A stretch of 64,000 nucleotides of DNA from Methylobacterium gossipiicola (GCF_900113485.1 NZ_FOPM01000016.1:1-64000), one strand, 5' to 3'; counted from the first letter of the stretch, positions 48,690-57,883 are shown. Numbers and translations: made by a program. The notes: a model not told the origin generated them from the letters alone.

Positions 48690-48720
48690 GCTTCGCACAC
48701 CGGATCTCGGTGGGCGAAGC
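48690..48720 (-). terminator. Hairpin after the RND permease gene
   Basis: gcttcgc-a-caccg and cggtg-g-gcgaagc form a 12-bp stem with one A.G mismatch and a 5-nt loop, 11 nt past the permease stop on the minus strand. No T-run follows. It is the likely end of the efflux operon, keeping it separate from tRNA-Pro. Confidence 0.6.
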
Positions 48721-48731
48721 GGTGGAAATCC

Positions 48732-51700
48732 TCACGCGTGCGATGGCGTGGCGTGGGGATCGTGCTTATCCGGCGTGGTGCCGTGCGGGTCCTTGCCGCG
48801 CTTCTTCGCGATCCAGATCAGCAGTTTGCGGATCACCACGTAGAAGACCGGCGTGAGGAATAGGCCGAACACCGTGGCGCCGATCATGCCGAAGCACACG
48901 GCGGTGCCGAGCGCCTGACGCATCTCCGCGCCGGGACCCGTGGCGATCACCAGGGGCACGGTGCCGAGGATGAACGCGAAGGCCGTCATCAGGATCGGGC
49001 GCAGGCGCAGGCGGCAGGCCTCGACGGCGGCGGCCACCGGTCCCTTGTGCTCCGTCTCCTCCAGTTGGTGCGCGAACTCCACGATGAGGATGGCGTTCTT
49101 GGCTGCGAGACCGACCAGCACGATGAGTCCGATCTGAGTCAGGATGTTGTTGTCCTGCCCCCGGAACTGCACCGCCGAAAGGGCCGCGAGCACGCCGGTG
49201 GGCACCACCAGGATGATGGCCAGCGGCAGGGCCCAGGATTCGTACTGGGCGGCCAGCACGAGGAAGACGAGGAGCACGCCGAGGGCAAACACGTACACGG
49301 CGGTGTTGCCCGTGGCCTTCTGCTGGAAGGCGATCTCGGTCCAGTCGTAGGAATAGCCCTCCGGCAGGGACTGGGCGATCTTCTCCATCGCGTCGAGGGC
49401 CTGACCCGTGGAAATGCCTGGCTTGGCGTCGCCCTGGATCGGCACCGAGTAGAACAGGTTGAAGCGCTGGACGATCTGGGGACCGGTGATCTCGCGGATC
49501 GAGGCCAGGGTTCCCATGGGCACCAGGGCGCCCGTGGAGGAGCGGACCTTCAGCTGCTCGATGTCCCGCTTCTCCAGGCGGTAGGGCGCGTCGGCCTGCA
49601 TCCGGACCTGGTAGATACGGCCGAAGGCGTTGAAGTCGTTGACGTAGGCGCCGCCGAGATTGGCCTGCAGGGTCGAGAACACGCTGGGCAGGGGCACGTT
49701 CAGCATCCGCGCCATGGTGCGGTCGATCTCGATGAAGAGCTGCGGCGTGTCGTTGCCGAAGGTGGTGAAGACGCGCTGCACCTCCTTGCTCTGGTTGGCC
49801 TGCCCCAGAACCTCGTTGGCGGCCGCCAGCAGGGGGCCGATGGCCGAGCTCTGGCGGCTCTCGATCTGCATCTTGAAGCCGCCGCCATTGCCGAGGCCGC
49901 GCACGGGCGGCGGCGGGATGAACAGCACGCGGGCTTCCTGGATGCCGGCGGTGGCCTTGAACACGTCGCCCGTGATGGCGGCGGCGGTACGGCCCGTGGC
50001 GGCGCGCTCCTTCGCCCCCTTGAGGGTGAGGAACATCACCGCGCCGTTGGTGGTGTTGGTGAAGGTGGCGCCGTCGAACCCTGAGATGATGACCGCGTTG
50101 GCGACGCCGTCGACCTGGCGGGCTAAGTCGGCGGCGTGCCGCACCACCTTGGTGGTCCGCTCCAGGGCCGAGCCCGCCGGCAGCTGGACGACGCCGATGA
50201 GATAACCCTGGTCCTGCTGCGGGATGAAGCCCGTCGGCACGGTATTGACGAGGTGCAGGGTGGCGGCGAGGACGCCGCCATAGACGAGGAGCATGGCGAG
50301 GAGGCCGATGGTCCGTCCGGTGAGGAACTGGATCACGCGGGCGTAGCCGTTCGACAGGGCGTCGAAGCCGCGGTTGAAGGTGTTGGCGCACCACGCGATG
50401 AAGCGCGCCACGAAGAACCGCGGCGGCTTGTGCTCGTGATGCGGCTTGAGGAGCAGCTTGCAGAGCGCCGGCGACAGGGTCAGCGAGTTGAACATCGAGA
50501 TGATGGTCGACGCCGCGATGGTGAGGGCGAACTGCTTGTAGAACTGCCCCGAGATGCCCGGAATGAAGGCGGTGGGGATGAACACCGCCGACAGCACCAG
50601 GGCGATGGCGACCACGGCGCCGCCGACCTCGTCCATGGTCTTGTGCGCGGCGTCGCCGGGGGAGAGCCCCTCGGCCATGTTGCGCTCGACGTTCTCCACC
50701 ACCACGATGGCGTCGTCGACCACGATGCCGATGGCGAGCACGAGGCCGAACAGCGTCAGGTTGTTCACCGAGAAGCCGAAGGCCGCCATGGCCGCGAAGG
50801 TGCCGATGAGCGAGACAGGAATCGCGATCACCGGGATCAGGGCCGTGCGCCAGCTCTGGAGGAACACCAGCACCACGATGACCACGAGGACGACGGCCTC
50901 GAACAGGGTCTTGTAGACCTCGTGGACCGATTCCTCGATGAACTCCGTGGGGTTGTAGGCGATCTTGTACTCGACGCCGGGTGGGAAGTTCTTGGCGATG
51001 ACGTCCATGGTCTGGCGGACCTGGGCCGCCGCCTCAAGGGCGTTGGTCCCTGGCCGCTGGAACACGCCGACGCCCACCGCCGGGGTCGAGTTGAGGAAGG
51101 ACTGGGTGGTGTAGTCCTTCTGGCCCATCTCCGTACGGGCGATATCCTTGATCCGCACGAGACGTCCGTCGGAGGCCTTGACGATGACCTCGGTGAACTC
51201 CTCCGGCGTCTGGAACCGTCCCTGCGACTGGACCACGAGCTGGAAGGCGTTCGAGGCCGGGGCCGGCGGCGCGCCGAGTGCGCCCGACGCCACCTGGACG
51301 TTCTGCTCCTGCAGGGCGGTCAGGACGTCCGTGGTCGAGAGGCCGTAGGCCGCGAGCTTGTTCGGGTCGAGCCAGATGCGCAGGGCATACTCGCTGCCGC
51401 CGAACACCGTGATGTCGCCGACACCATCGAGGCGTAGCAGCTCGTCGCGGATGCGCAGGTAGATGTAGTTCGAGAGGTAGTTCTGGTCGTAGGTGTTGTC
51501 CGGCGACAGCACGTGCACCACGAGCATCAGGTCGGGCGAGGCCTTGCGGACGGTGACGCCGAGGTTGCGCACGTCGGGCGGCAGGCGCGGCTGGGCGACC
51601 GAGAGGCGGTTCTGCACCAGCACGTTGGCGATATCGAGGTTGGTGCCGACCTTGAACGTAACGGTGAGCTGCATGTTGCCGTCGTTGGTCGACAACGACG

Positions 51701-51941
51701 TCATGTAGAGCATGTTGTCGACGCCGTTCACCTCCTGCTCGATGGGTGTGGCGATGGTGGCCGCCACGGTCTCGGCATTGGCGCCCGGATAGGAGGCGCG
51801 CACCACCACGGTGGGCGGCACGATCTCGGGATACTGCGAGACCGGAAGGGACTCGTACGACACGTAGCCGAGGATCAGGAAGATGATCGACGTCACGGAC
51901 GCGAAGATCGGTCGGTCGACGAAGAAGTGGGCAAAACGCAT
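48732..51941 (-). CDS. RND multidrug efflux permease (HAE1 family)
   Basis: A 1069-aa inner-membrane proton/drug antiporter of the AcrB/MexB type. The start MRFAHFFVDRPIFASV, the porter region VVVRASYPGANAETVAATIA and the transmembrane helix 4 proton relay D409-D410 (LAIGIVVDDAIVVVENVERN) are typical. The second half repeats the fold with NTVPTGFIPQQDQGYLIGVV. A Shine-Dalgarno gagagg precedes the start. The adaptor gene lies upstream in the same direction across a 171-nt gap with a large palindrome. No TolC/OprM channel gene and no TetR-type repressor is adjacent, so an outer membrane partner must be supplied elsewhere. Substrates cannot be predicted. Confidence 0.95.
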   Translation of the reverse strand: MRFAHFFVDRPIFASVTSIIFLILGYVSYESLPVSQYPEIVPPTVVVRASYPGANAETVAATIATPIEQEVNGVDNMLYMTSLSTNDGNMQLTVTFKVGTNLDIANVLVQNRLSVAQPRLPPDVRNLGVTVRKASPDLMLVVHVLSPDNTYDQNYLSNYIYLRIRDELLRLDGVGDITVFGGSEYALRIWLDPNKLAAYGLSTTDVLTALQEQNVQVASGALGAPPAPASNAFQLVVQSQGRFQTPEEFTEVIVKASDGRLVRIKDIARTEMGQKDYTTQSFLNSTPAVGVGVFQRPGTNALEAAAQVRQTMDVIAKNFPPGVEYKIAYNPTEFIEESVHEVYKTLFEAVVLVVIVVLVFLQSWRTALIPVIAIPVSLIGTFAAMAAFGFSVNNLTLFGLVLAIGIVVDDAIVVVENVERNMAEGLSPGDAAHKTMDEVGGAVVAIALVLSAVFIPTAFIPGISGQFYKQFALTIAASTIISMFNSLTLSPALCKLLLKPHHEHKPPRFFVARFIAWCANTFNRGFDALSNGYARVIQFLTGRTIGLLAMLLVYGGVLAATLHLVNTVPTGFIPQQDQGYLIGVVQLPAGSALERTTKVVRHAADLARQVDGVANAVIISGFDGATFTNTTNGAVMFLTLKGAKERAATGRTAAAITGDVFKATAGIQEARVLFIPPPPVRGLGNGGGFKMQIESRQSSAIGPLLAAANEVLGQANQSKEVQRVFTTFGNDTPQLFIEIDRTMARMLNVPLPSVFSTLQANLGGAYVNDFNAFGRIYQVRMQADAPYRLEKRDIEQLKVRSSTGALVPMGTLASIREITGPQIVQRFNLFYSVPIQGDAKPGISTGQALDAMEKIAQSLPEGYSYDWTEIAFQQKATGNTAVYVFALGVLLVFLVLAAQYESWALPLAIILVVPTGVLAALSAVQFRGQDNNILTQIGLIVLVGLAAKNAILIVEFAHQLEETEHKGPVAAAVEACRLRLRPILMTAFAFILGTVPLVIATGPGAEMRQALGTAVCFGMIGATVFGLFLTPVFYVVIRKLLIWIAKKRGKDPHGTTPDKHDPHATPSHA

Positions 51942-52004
51942 CGGGTGAACCTCTCGCCGCCCCGGGCCGTGCGACCCGGACGGGACCGTCTGTTCGTCAG
52001 CGGT

Positions 52005-52038
52005 CGGACCCTCGGATCGCCGGCGATCCGAGGGTCCG
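52005..52038. repeat. 34-bp perfect palindrome in the efflux operon gap
   Basis: cggaccctcggatcgcc is followed immediately by its exact reverse complement, giving 17-bp arms with no spacer. In RNA it would form a very stable hairpin between the adaptor and permease cistrons, about 75 nt after the adaptor stop (minus strand). It has no T-run. It may stabilise the upstream mRNA, attenuate permease expression or be a dispersed repetitive element. Confidence 0.8.
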
Positions 52039-52112
52039 TTCAGTGTCGATGGCGGCCGGCGATCCGCCGGGCGCCGTCTCGGGTCACGACCCGGTGGGCC
52101 GGGGGATCCCCG

Positions 52113-53249
52113 TCAGCTCTTGCTCGGCGGAAGCGTGGTCGATTCGGCCGTGACCTTCGCGCCCGGTCGCACGCGGGACAGGCCGTTGACCACGACATTC
52201 TCGTCGCCCTTGAGCCCGCCGCTGATCACCCGGTAACCGTCGACCTTCGGGCCGAGCTTGACCTCGCGGGCCGACACCGTGCCGTCCTCGGCCACGAGGT
52301 ACACGATGCGCTTGTCCTGATTGGACGCGATGGCATCGTCCGGCAGGAGCACGCCCTGGAAGGGCTTCGTGGCCGGCAGGGAGACGACGCCGAACAGTCC
52401 GGGCTTGATGAAGCCGTCCGGGTTCTCGACGGTGGCCCGCAGCAGTACTGTACCGGTGGCGTTGTCGACGCGGTTGTCCACGAAGTCGAGGACGCCCTTG
52501 CGGGTCGGCTTCTCGTCGCCCGTGAGGGCGATGAGGATCGGGACGCCCTTGCCCCGCTGGGTCTGGCCCATGCCGATGCCGAGCGTCCCCTGGTACTTCA
52601 GGAACGAGCGCTCATCGACGGTGAAGCCGAAATAGATCGGATCGAGGGACACGATGGTCGTCAGCAGGGTTTGATCGGTGATGACGATGTTGCCCTCGGT
52701 GACGAGGCGTCGGCTGATGCGGCCGGAAATCGGCGCCTTCACCTCCGTGAAGTCGTAGTTGAGCTGGGCCTGACGCAGCTGCGCGTCGGCGCTGTCGACA
52801 TCGGCCTGGGCGGTCTGAGACGCCTGCCGGCGCTGGTCCGTCACCTGCTCGGAGATGTTACCGGACTTGCTGAGCGTTTGGGCGCGGTCGAGGTCGGTCT
52901 GCGAGAAGTTGAGACGGGCCTTGGCCGAGACCAGGGCGGCCTGCGCCTGATCGAGGGCGGCCTTGTAGGGCCGCCGGTCGATGACGAAGAGCAGATCGCC
53001 CTTCTTGACGGATGCGCCGTCCTGAAAGTTTACCTTTTCGAGGTAGCCCGTGACGCGGGCGCGGACATCGACGATCTCCACGGGATCGAAGCGGCCCGTG
53101 TACATGTCGGTCTCGACGATCTCGCGCACCACGGGCTTGGCGGTCGTCACCTTCGGCGGTGGCCCGCCGGGCGCCTGCGCGAGGGCTGGCAGCCCCGCCA
53201 GAGCGAGGCCGAGGGCCGGAAGAAAGCGAAACAGCAGGCGCCTGCGCAT
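52113..53249 (-). CDS. RND efflux periplasmic adaptor (membrane fusion protein)
   Basis: A 378-aa MexA/AcrA-type adaptor bridging the permease and an outer membrane channel. A signal peptide (about 1-25, ending PALAQA) has no lipobox cysteine, so it appears not to be a lipoprotein. The barrel-sandwich half motifs are VDVRARVTGYLEKVNFQDG and VKAPISGRISRRLVTEGNIV; between them lies the hairpin with ALDQAQAALVSAKARLNFSQ. The C-terminal membrane-proximal domain includes GLSRVRPGAKV. ATG 53249 (minus) is chosen for the signal peptide. It is first in the operon with the permease. Confidence 0.93.
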   Translation of the reverse strand: MRRRLLFRFLPALGLALAGLPALAQAPGGPPPKVTTAKPVVREIVETDMYTGRFDPVEIVDVRARVTGYLEKVNFQDGASVKKGDLLFVIDRRPYKAALDQAQAALVSAKARLNFSQTDLDRAQTLSKSGNISEQVTDQRRQASQTAQADVDSADAQLRQAQLNYDFTEVKAPISGRISRRLVTEGNIVITDQTLLTTIVSLDPIYFGFTVDERSFLKYQGTLGIGMGQTQRGKGVPILIALTGDEKPTRKGVLDFVDNRVDNATGTVLLRATVENPDGFIKPGLFGVVSLPATKPFQGVLLPDDAIASNQDKRIVYLVAEDGTVSAREVKLGPKVDGYRVISGGLKGDENVVVNGLSRVRPGAKVTAESTTLPPSKS

Positions 53250-53376
53250 ATCGATAATCCCTATGCCCTGCGAGCTAGACGTCCGGTCTCGGTCGTGTCG
53301 TGCGCTGACGCACATGGTCGCCCCGAACGCCACGGCACTTGGCAGTGCTATCGCGTGAAAACGGGATGCCGGTGTT

Positions 53377-53700
53377 CTAGCGCGCGATGGTTTCTCCGGC
53401 GGCGTACCAGTCCTTGAATCCGCCGACGTAATGCGCCTCGATGGCGAGGCCGGCCCGCTGCGCCGCCGCCAGGGCATGAAGGGACCGTACCCCGGCGGCA
53501 CAGGAGAAGACCGGTCGCCGTCCGTCCTCTGACACGAGGGCCGAGAGGGCGGCCGGATCGAAGGCCGAAAGGGGATGCGTGACCGACCCCGGGATATGAC
53601 CGCTGTCGTATTCGTGCGCCTCGCGCACATCAATGAGCAGGAGCGTGCCGTCGGCCAACCCCGCCTTGATCGCATCCCGGTCCAGATCGACCACCTTCAT
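53377..53700 (-). CDS. Single-domain rhodanese (sulfurtransferase)
   Basis: A 107-aa rhodanese homologue. LLIDVREAHEYDSGHIPGSV is the family N-terminal signature, and the active-site cysteine lies in FSCAAGVRS with the loop AAGVRS. VGGFKDWYAAG closes the fold. The length is that of GlpE-like stand-alone domains. Its start has agagga upstream, and it sits 127 nt upstream of the efflux adaptor on the same strand. The sulfur acceptor is unknown. Confidence 0.9.
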   Translation of the reverse strand: MKVVDLDRDAIKAGLADGTLLLIDVREAHEYDSGHIPGSVTHPLSAFDPAALSALVSEDGRRPVFSCAAGVRSLHALAAAQRAGLAIEAHYVGGFKDWYAAGETIAR

Positions 53701-53751
53701 CGCGTCATCCTCTGCTGTTCGGTTCTGTCTAAACAGGTTTCACAAAGGCGG

Positions 53752-55086
53752 TCACGGGTTTTGCTTCGAACCCCGTTCAGGTGTCGGCAGGGCCGCGACG
53801 CGCTCGCCCAGCACCGCGTCGACGGTCCTGAAATGCGCCGCCCAATCCGGGGGCGCATAGTCGTCGAGGCGCGCCCGGAGATCCGCCCGAAGGGACGAGC
53901 CCGGCGCGCTCAGGGCTTCCACGGCCCCGCGCCAGCCGGAACCGTCGAGGGGATCGAGGAGGTGGGCGAAGCCGCCGCCGATCTCACGGTGGACGGCGAT
54001 GTCGGAGGCGACCACGGGCAGGCCGCAGGCCGCCGCCTCGACCACGGGCAGGCCGTATCCCTCCGCGAAGGACGGCATCAGCAGGGCGGTGGCGCCTTGA
54101 AGCAGACGCGCCAGGCCGTGACTGGAGAGGCCGCCGACCTCGACGACGTGGTCCCGCATGGCCGGGCAGCGATCGAGCATGTCGATGATGTTCTCCGCCT
54201 CCCAGCCGCGCCGTCCAACGAGGACCAGACGCGGCGTCGCCGGCCCGTGGCGCTGGGTGAGGTCGCGCCAGAGATTGAGCAGGCCGAGATGGTTCTTGCG
54301 CGGTTCGATGGTGCCGCAGGTCACGAAGGTCGGGCGGTCCGGCACGAGGTTCGGCTCGGCGGTCGCGCGTCGGAAGACGGGCTCGACGCCGAGCCACGCC
54401 ACCGTGGTGGGTTTGGCGGCCAAGTTACGCGCCGCGAGGTAGCCCCCGAAATGCGCCGCCACGTCCGACGAGTTCACGAGGACATGGTCCGCATGGGCCG
54501 CGATGGTGCCCATGCGGACGGCATGGCGCTCGGCCTCGCCGGGCCGGCCGTATTCGGGATACGCGATGGGGATGAGGTCGTGGACGAAGAAGACCGGACG
54601 GATGTCGCGCCGGTCGTAGAGCCAGTCGAACCGCTCCGGGCGGTCGAGACGCAGGTGCGAGGTGTGAAGGTAGACCGTGCCGCGCGGCAGGCGCTCGGGA
54701 CCGCGCGCGCGGAAGATCGTCAGGCCGGTACGCATTTGCAGGATGCGCCGGGCGCGGACATCCGGACGTCGCAGAGCCGGGGCGGCTCCGGCCCCATCCC
54801 GGATCGGTGCCCCGAGGGTGGCGGCGAGGCGGCGATAGACCGGATCGTCCTCGGCCGCGCGATCCTCGATCCAGCCCGCCGCCACCGCTTCGACGATGGC
54901 GAGGGCGTGTTCGCGCTCCAGAACCTTCGGGCCGAACGCCGTCGAGACGAGGCCGAAGCGCGCGCCGCTCTGCCCGAGGACATGACGGGCATAGGCGAGA
55001 TCGACCCGGTCGATGCCGCTCGGGCTGGCATGGCGCAGGCGGGTGATGAGGCGGGTGAGATCGAAGGCGATCGAGGGGACGGGCAT
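53752..55086 (-). CDS. Glycosyltransferase family 4 protein
   Basis: A 444-aa GT-B fold transferase. The nucleotide-sugar-binding C-terminal half contains FVTCGTIEPRKNHLGLLNLW, LVLVGRRGW and the family motif PSFAEGYGLPVVEAAACGLP with the two glutamates of the E-x7-E element. The N-terminal half includes VFFVHDLIPIAYPEY, seen in mannosyl- and other GT4 enzymes. ATG 55086 is chosen because ggagg lies 4-5 nt before it; a start at 55110 is possible. It stands alone rather than in a polysaccharide cluster, so the acceptor cannot be inferred. Confidence 0.87.
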   Translation of the reverse strand: MPVPSIAFDLTRLITRLRHASPSGIDRVDLAYARHVLGQSGARFGLVSTAFGPKVLEREHALAIVEAVAAGWIEDRAAEDDPVYRRLAATLGAPIRDGAGAAPALRRPDVRARRILQMRTGLTIFRARGPERLPRGTVYLHTSHLRLDRPERFDWLYDRRDIRPVFFVHDLIPIAYPEYGRPGEAERHAVRMGTIAAHADHVLVNSSDVAAHFGGYLAARNLAAKPTTVAWLGVEPVFRRATAEPNLVPDRPTFVTCGTIEPRKNHLGLLNLWRDLTQRHGPATPRLVLVGRRGWEAENIIDMLDRCPAMRDHVVEVGGLSSHGLARLLQGATALLMPSFAEGYGLPVVEAAACGLPVVASDIAVHREIGGGFAHLLDPLDGSGWRGAVEALSAPGSSLRADLRARLDDYAPPDWAAHFRTVDAVLGERVAALPTPERGSKQNP

Positions 55087-55211
55087 GATCCTCCGTTGGT
55101 GTTCAGGCATTTGGCCGACTCGAACCGGCCACGCGCCCGCCTATATGGGTCATTGCCTTATGCTCGGCCCGCTCTGCCGACGCCACCTGCAATGCCATCC
55201 GAGGAACGCCC

Positions 55212-56081
55212 GTGTCGCCCGGTTACCTGCCCTTCGCGGGCGCCCTCGCCCTGCCGGCCTATACCTGTGACAATTGCGGGTTCTGGCAACGTCATTTCAC
55301 CGTGCCGGCCGCCTGCCCCATGTGCCTCGATGCGCGCCACGTGGTGCCGCAGGGCGGGTGGCAATTCTGGACGGAGGCCGAGGCCCAAGCGCGCTTTCCC
55401 TGCCATTGGGAAGAGCTGGAGCCGGGGGTCTGGCGGTTCTGGAACGATCCGGTATCCGGCATCGGCCCAAGCGCCTATCTGATCCAGACGCCGCAGGGGA
55501 ATATGGGCTTCGAGGCGTGCCCGGTCTTCAGCGAGGCGGCGCTCAAGCACATCGCATCTCTTGGCGGAATGCAGGTGCTGTCCTCCTCTCATCCCCACGC
55601 CTACGGTGCCCTCGTGCAGCTGCAAGACCGGTTCGATCCGGAACTCTGCTTGCCGGCCGCCGACTTCGTCTGGAGCGCGGCCCTGCAGGTCTCCTGGCCC
55701 TACGACGACTTTCTCGAACCGCTGCCCGGGCTGGAGCTTCACCGCACGGCCGGCCATTTCGACGGTCACGCCGTTCTGTTCGACCGGTCGCGAAAAATCC
55801 TGTTCTGCGGCGATGCCCTGAAGTTCGAACTCGACCCGGCCGATTTTCGCCGGGCCGTCACCATCTCGGCGCACAAGGCGTTCGTGCGCGGGGTGCCGCT
55901 GACCACCGACGAACTGCGCCGCTACCGCGACGTCTTCGCCGCCCTCGACTTCACCCAGACCTGGACGCCGTTCGAGCCGGCGGCGAATTGCGGCCGGGCG
56001 GAGGTACTCGCCCTCATCGACGGCATGCTGGCAACGCGCCCGCATGCCGCCCCGGTGCCGCTGGATTCTTTAAAGCGCTGA
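55212..56081 (+). CDS. Zinc-ribbon protein with degenerate metallo-beta-lactamase-like fold
   Basis: A 289-aa protein starting at GTG 55212. The N-terminus carries two CxxC pairs, C19/C22 (YTCDNCGFW) and C35/C38 (ACPMCLD), that look like a rubredoxin or zinc-ribbon domain. The rest has the strand and loop order of a metallo-beta-lactamase hydrolase: SSSHPHAYGAL, then TAGHFDGHAVLFD and LFCGDAL. The standard HxHxDH motif is changed to HPHAYG, so the second metal site is probably lost. It is divergent from the glycosyltransferase and its stop is 3 nt from the GST stop. Function is unknown. Confidence 0.7.
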   Translation: MSPGYLPFAGALALPAYTCDNCGFWQRHFTVPAACPMCLDARHVVPQGGWQFWTEAEAQARFPCHWEELEPGVWRFWNDPVSGIGPSAYLIQTPQGNMGFEACPVFSEAALKHIASLGGMQVLSSSHPHAYGALVQLQDRFDPELCLPAADFVWSAALQVSWPYDDFLEPLPGLELHRTAGHFDGHAVLFDRSRKILFCGDALKFELDPADFRRAVTISAHKAFVRGVPLTTDELRRYRDVFAALDFTQTWTPFEPAANCGRAEVLALIDGMLATRPHAAPVPLDSLKR

Positions 56082-56084
56082 GCC

Positions 56085-56789
56085 TCAGCCACGGCCCTTC
56101 GCGGTCTGGCCGAACATCACCTTCTTGGCATCCTCGCTCATGGTCTTACCGTGATCGGGGTTGACCTCCGGGGCGCGGGCATAGGCCGCCCGCGTCGCCG
56201 GACGCTCGGCGATGGCGGTGAACCACCGTTTCAGGTGGGGGAAGTCGTCCAGGGTCTGGCCCTGCTTCTCGTACGGCACGATCCACGGATAGGCCGCCAT
56301 GTCGGCGATGGAATACGCCGCGCCAGCGACATACGCCCGATCGGCGAGGCGCCGGTCGAGGACGCCGTAGAGGCGGTTGGTCTCGTTCACGTAGCGCGTG
56401 ATGGCGTAGGGAATCGTCTCGGGTGCGTATTGTGAAAAGTGGTGGTTCTGGCCGAGCATCGGCCCGAGGCCGCCCATCTGCCAGAACAGCCATTGCAGGA
56501 CCTCGGCGCGGCCGCGCAGGTCGGGGGCGATGAAGCGTCCGGTCTTCTCGGCGAGGTAGAGCAGAATCGCGCCGGACTCGAACAGGGAGACCGGTTCGCC
56601 GCCGCCCTCCGGCGCGTGATCGACGATGGCCGGCATCCGGTTGTTCGGCGCGATGGCGAGAAAGTCCGGCTTGAACTGGTCGCCCGCGCCGATGTTCACC
56701 GGCTTGATCGTGTAGGGTAGGCCGGCTTCCTCAAGGAACAGCGTCACCTTGTGACCGTTCGGCGTCGGCCAGTAATACAGGTCGATCAT
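56085..56789 (-). CDS. Nu-class glutathione S-transferase, YfcG/YghU-like
   Basis: A 234-aa GST fold protein. The N-terminal thioredoxin-like domain begins MIDLYYWPTPNGHKVTLFLE; T9 and N11 are at the places used by E. coli YfcG to hold two glutathiones or GSSG, and NNRMPAIVDH and LFESGAILLYLAEK are nearly identical in pattern. These enzymes act as disulfide-bond reductases rather than conjugating GSTs. ATG 56789 gives the family start. It is monocistronic, convergent with the zinc-ribbon gene. Confidence 0.9.
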   Translation of the reverse strand: MIDLYYWPTPNGHKVTLFLEEAGLPYTIKPVNIGAGDQFKPDFLAIAPNNRMPAIVDHAPEGGGEPVSLFESGAILLYLAEKTGRFIAPDLRGRAEVLQWLFWQMGGLGPMLGQNHHFSQYAPETIPYAITRYVNETNRLYGVLDRRLADRAYVAGAAYSIADMAAYPWIVPYEKQGQTLDDFPHLKRWFTAIAERPATRAAYARAPEVNPDHGKTMSEDAKKVMFGQTAKGRG

Positions 56790-56983
56790 CGGGCAATCCT
56801 TGGATGGGGCGCGCGGTCGCGTCGGCGCTGAGGTGGCGCCGGTCCGGCCTCCGGTCAAGCGGGCGCTTCGACGAGCCGGGGTCACGCACAGTGAAAGGCG
56901 GGATCGCTCAAATGCAAGATAATCCCGTGCGTTTCGCTTAAGGCGGGCTGTGCTTCCCTCATGCTGACGAGAGGGGGAAGACC

Positions 56984-57217
56984 ATGATCAACGCAGTATC
57001 GATCAGCAGCGGCGGAATAGCGCTGGCGATGCAACATTATGCCGAGACCGCGAAGGATGTCGTCACGATCGGCACAAGCTTGCCTTCGCCGACTCAGATC
57101 AGCCTGTCCAGCATGGCGCTGGAACTCATTGCCAATAAGAACGACGTGTCCTTGAACGCGGCCGTGCTGCGCTCCTCCCTCGATATGGAAAAGCGCGTCC
57201 TCGACATCACCGTCTGA
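56984..57217 (+). CDS. Small protein of unknown function (77 aa)
   Basis: A 77-aa protein preceded by gagggggaagacc, a strong ribosome binding site. The N-terminal half (INAVSISSGGIALAMQHYAE) is small and hydrophobic. The C-terminal half, SLNAAVLRSSLDMEKRVLDI, is an amphipathic helix resembling the end of short YjfB-type motility-associated proteins, but the match is weak. There is no signal peptide. Codon use is somewhat less GC-rich than that of its neighbours. I do not recognise a function with confidence. Confidence 0.6.
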   Translation: MINAVSISSGGIALAMQHYAETAKDVVTIGTSLPSPTQISLSSMALELIANKNDVSLNAAVLRSSLDMEKRVLDITV

Positions 57218-57257
57218 TTCGATGTCAGGCAGGATCGATTCCGTCCGCTACGGATTT

Positions 57258-57289
57258 GGGCTCTCACTCCCGGCAGGGAGGGAGGGCCC
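57258..57289. terminator. Hairpin between the small protein and msrA
   Basis: gggctctcactccc pairs with gggagggagggccc over 14 positions, with one mismatch and one wobble, around loop ggca. It lies between two convergent genes and can act for either. Confidence 0.65.
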
Positions 57290-57334
57290 GTCTATGTTCG
57301 GCGATCCGAGGTGATGATACGGAAACGGTACGAC

Positions 57335-57883
57335 CTATGCCGGTGAGGCCGGCGCGGCCTCCGGCTTGACGGCCTCGGGGGCAACGGACCGGTGGGGCAG
57401 CCGCCAGTTCGGACGGACGAAGTGGCAGGTATAGCCGTCCGGAATGCGCTCCAGATAATCCTGGTGTTCAGGCTCGGCCTCCCAGAAATCGCCGACGGGC
57501 GCCACCTCGGTGACGACCCGGCCCGGCCACAGGCCCGATGCGTTGACATCCGCGATGGTGTCTTCCGCCACGGCTTTCTGGTCCGCGTTCTCGTAGAAGA
57601 TCGCCGACCGGTAGCCGGGGCCGCGATCGTTGCCCTGCCGATTGGGCGTCGTCGGATCGTGAATCTGGAAGAAGAACTCCAGCAGGGTCCGGTAGCTCAT
57701 CACCGCCGGATCGAAGAGGATTTCAATCGCCTCGGCATGGTTGCCGTGGTTGCGGTAGGTGGCGTTCGCCACTTCGCCGCCGGAATAGCCCACGCGCGTC
57801 GCGACGACGCCCGGCTGTTTGCGGATGAGATCCTGCATGCCCCAGAAGCAGCCTCCGGCCAGCACGGCGCGTTCGGTCGTCAT
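57335..57883 (-). CDS. msrA: Peptide methionine-S-sulfoxide reductase MsrA
   Basis: MsrA (182 aa) reduces the S-epimer of methionine sulfoxide in proteins. The catalytic motif is GGCFWGMQ with C12. Other hallmarks are [31 protein letters not shown] and [20 protein letters not shown]. There is no signal peptide, so it is cytoplasmic. The alanine and proline-rich C-terminus lacks the resolving cysteines of some MsrA proteins. The start has gggag upstream. It stands 83 nt downstream of rlmE on the same strand. Confidence 0.95.
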   Translation of the reverse strand: MTTERAVLAGGCFWGMQDLIRKQPGVVATRVGYSGGEVANATYRNHGNHAEAIEILFDPAVMSYRTLLEFFFQIHDPTTPNRQGNDRGPGYRSAIFYENADQKAVAEDTIADVNASGLWPGRVVTEVAPVGDFWEAEPEHQDYLERIPDGYTCHFVRPNWRLPHRSVAPEAVKPEAAPASPA

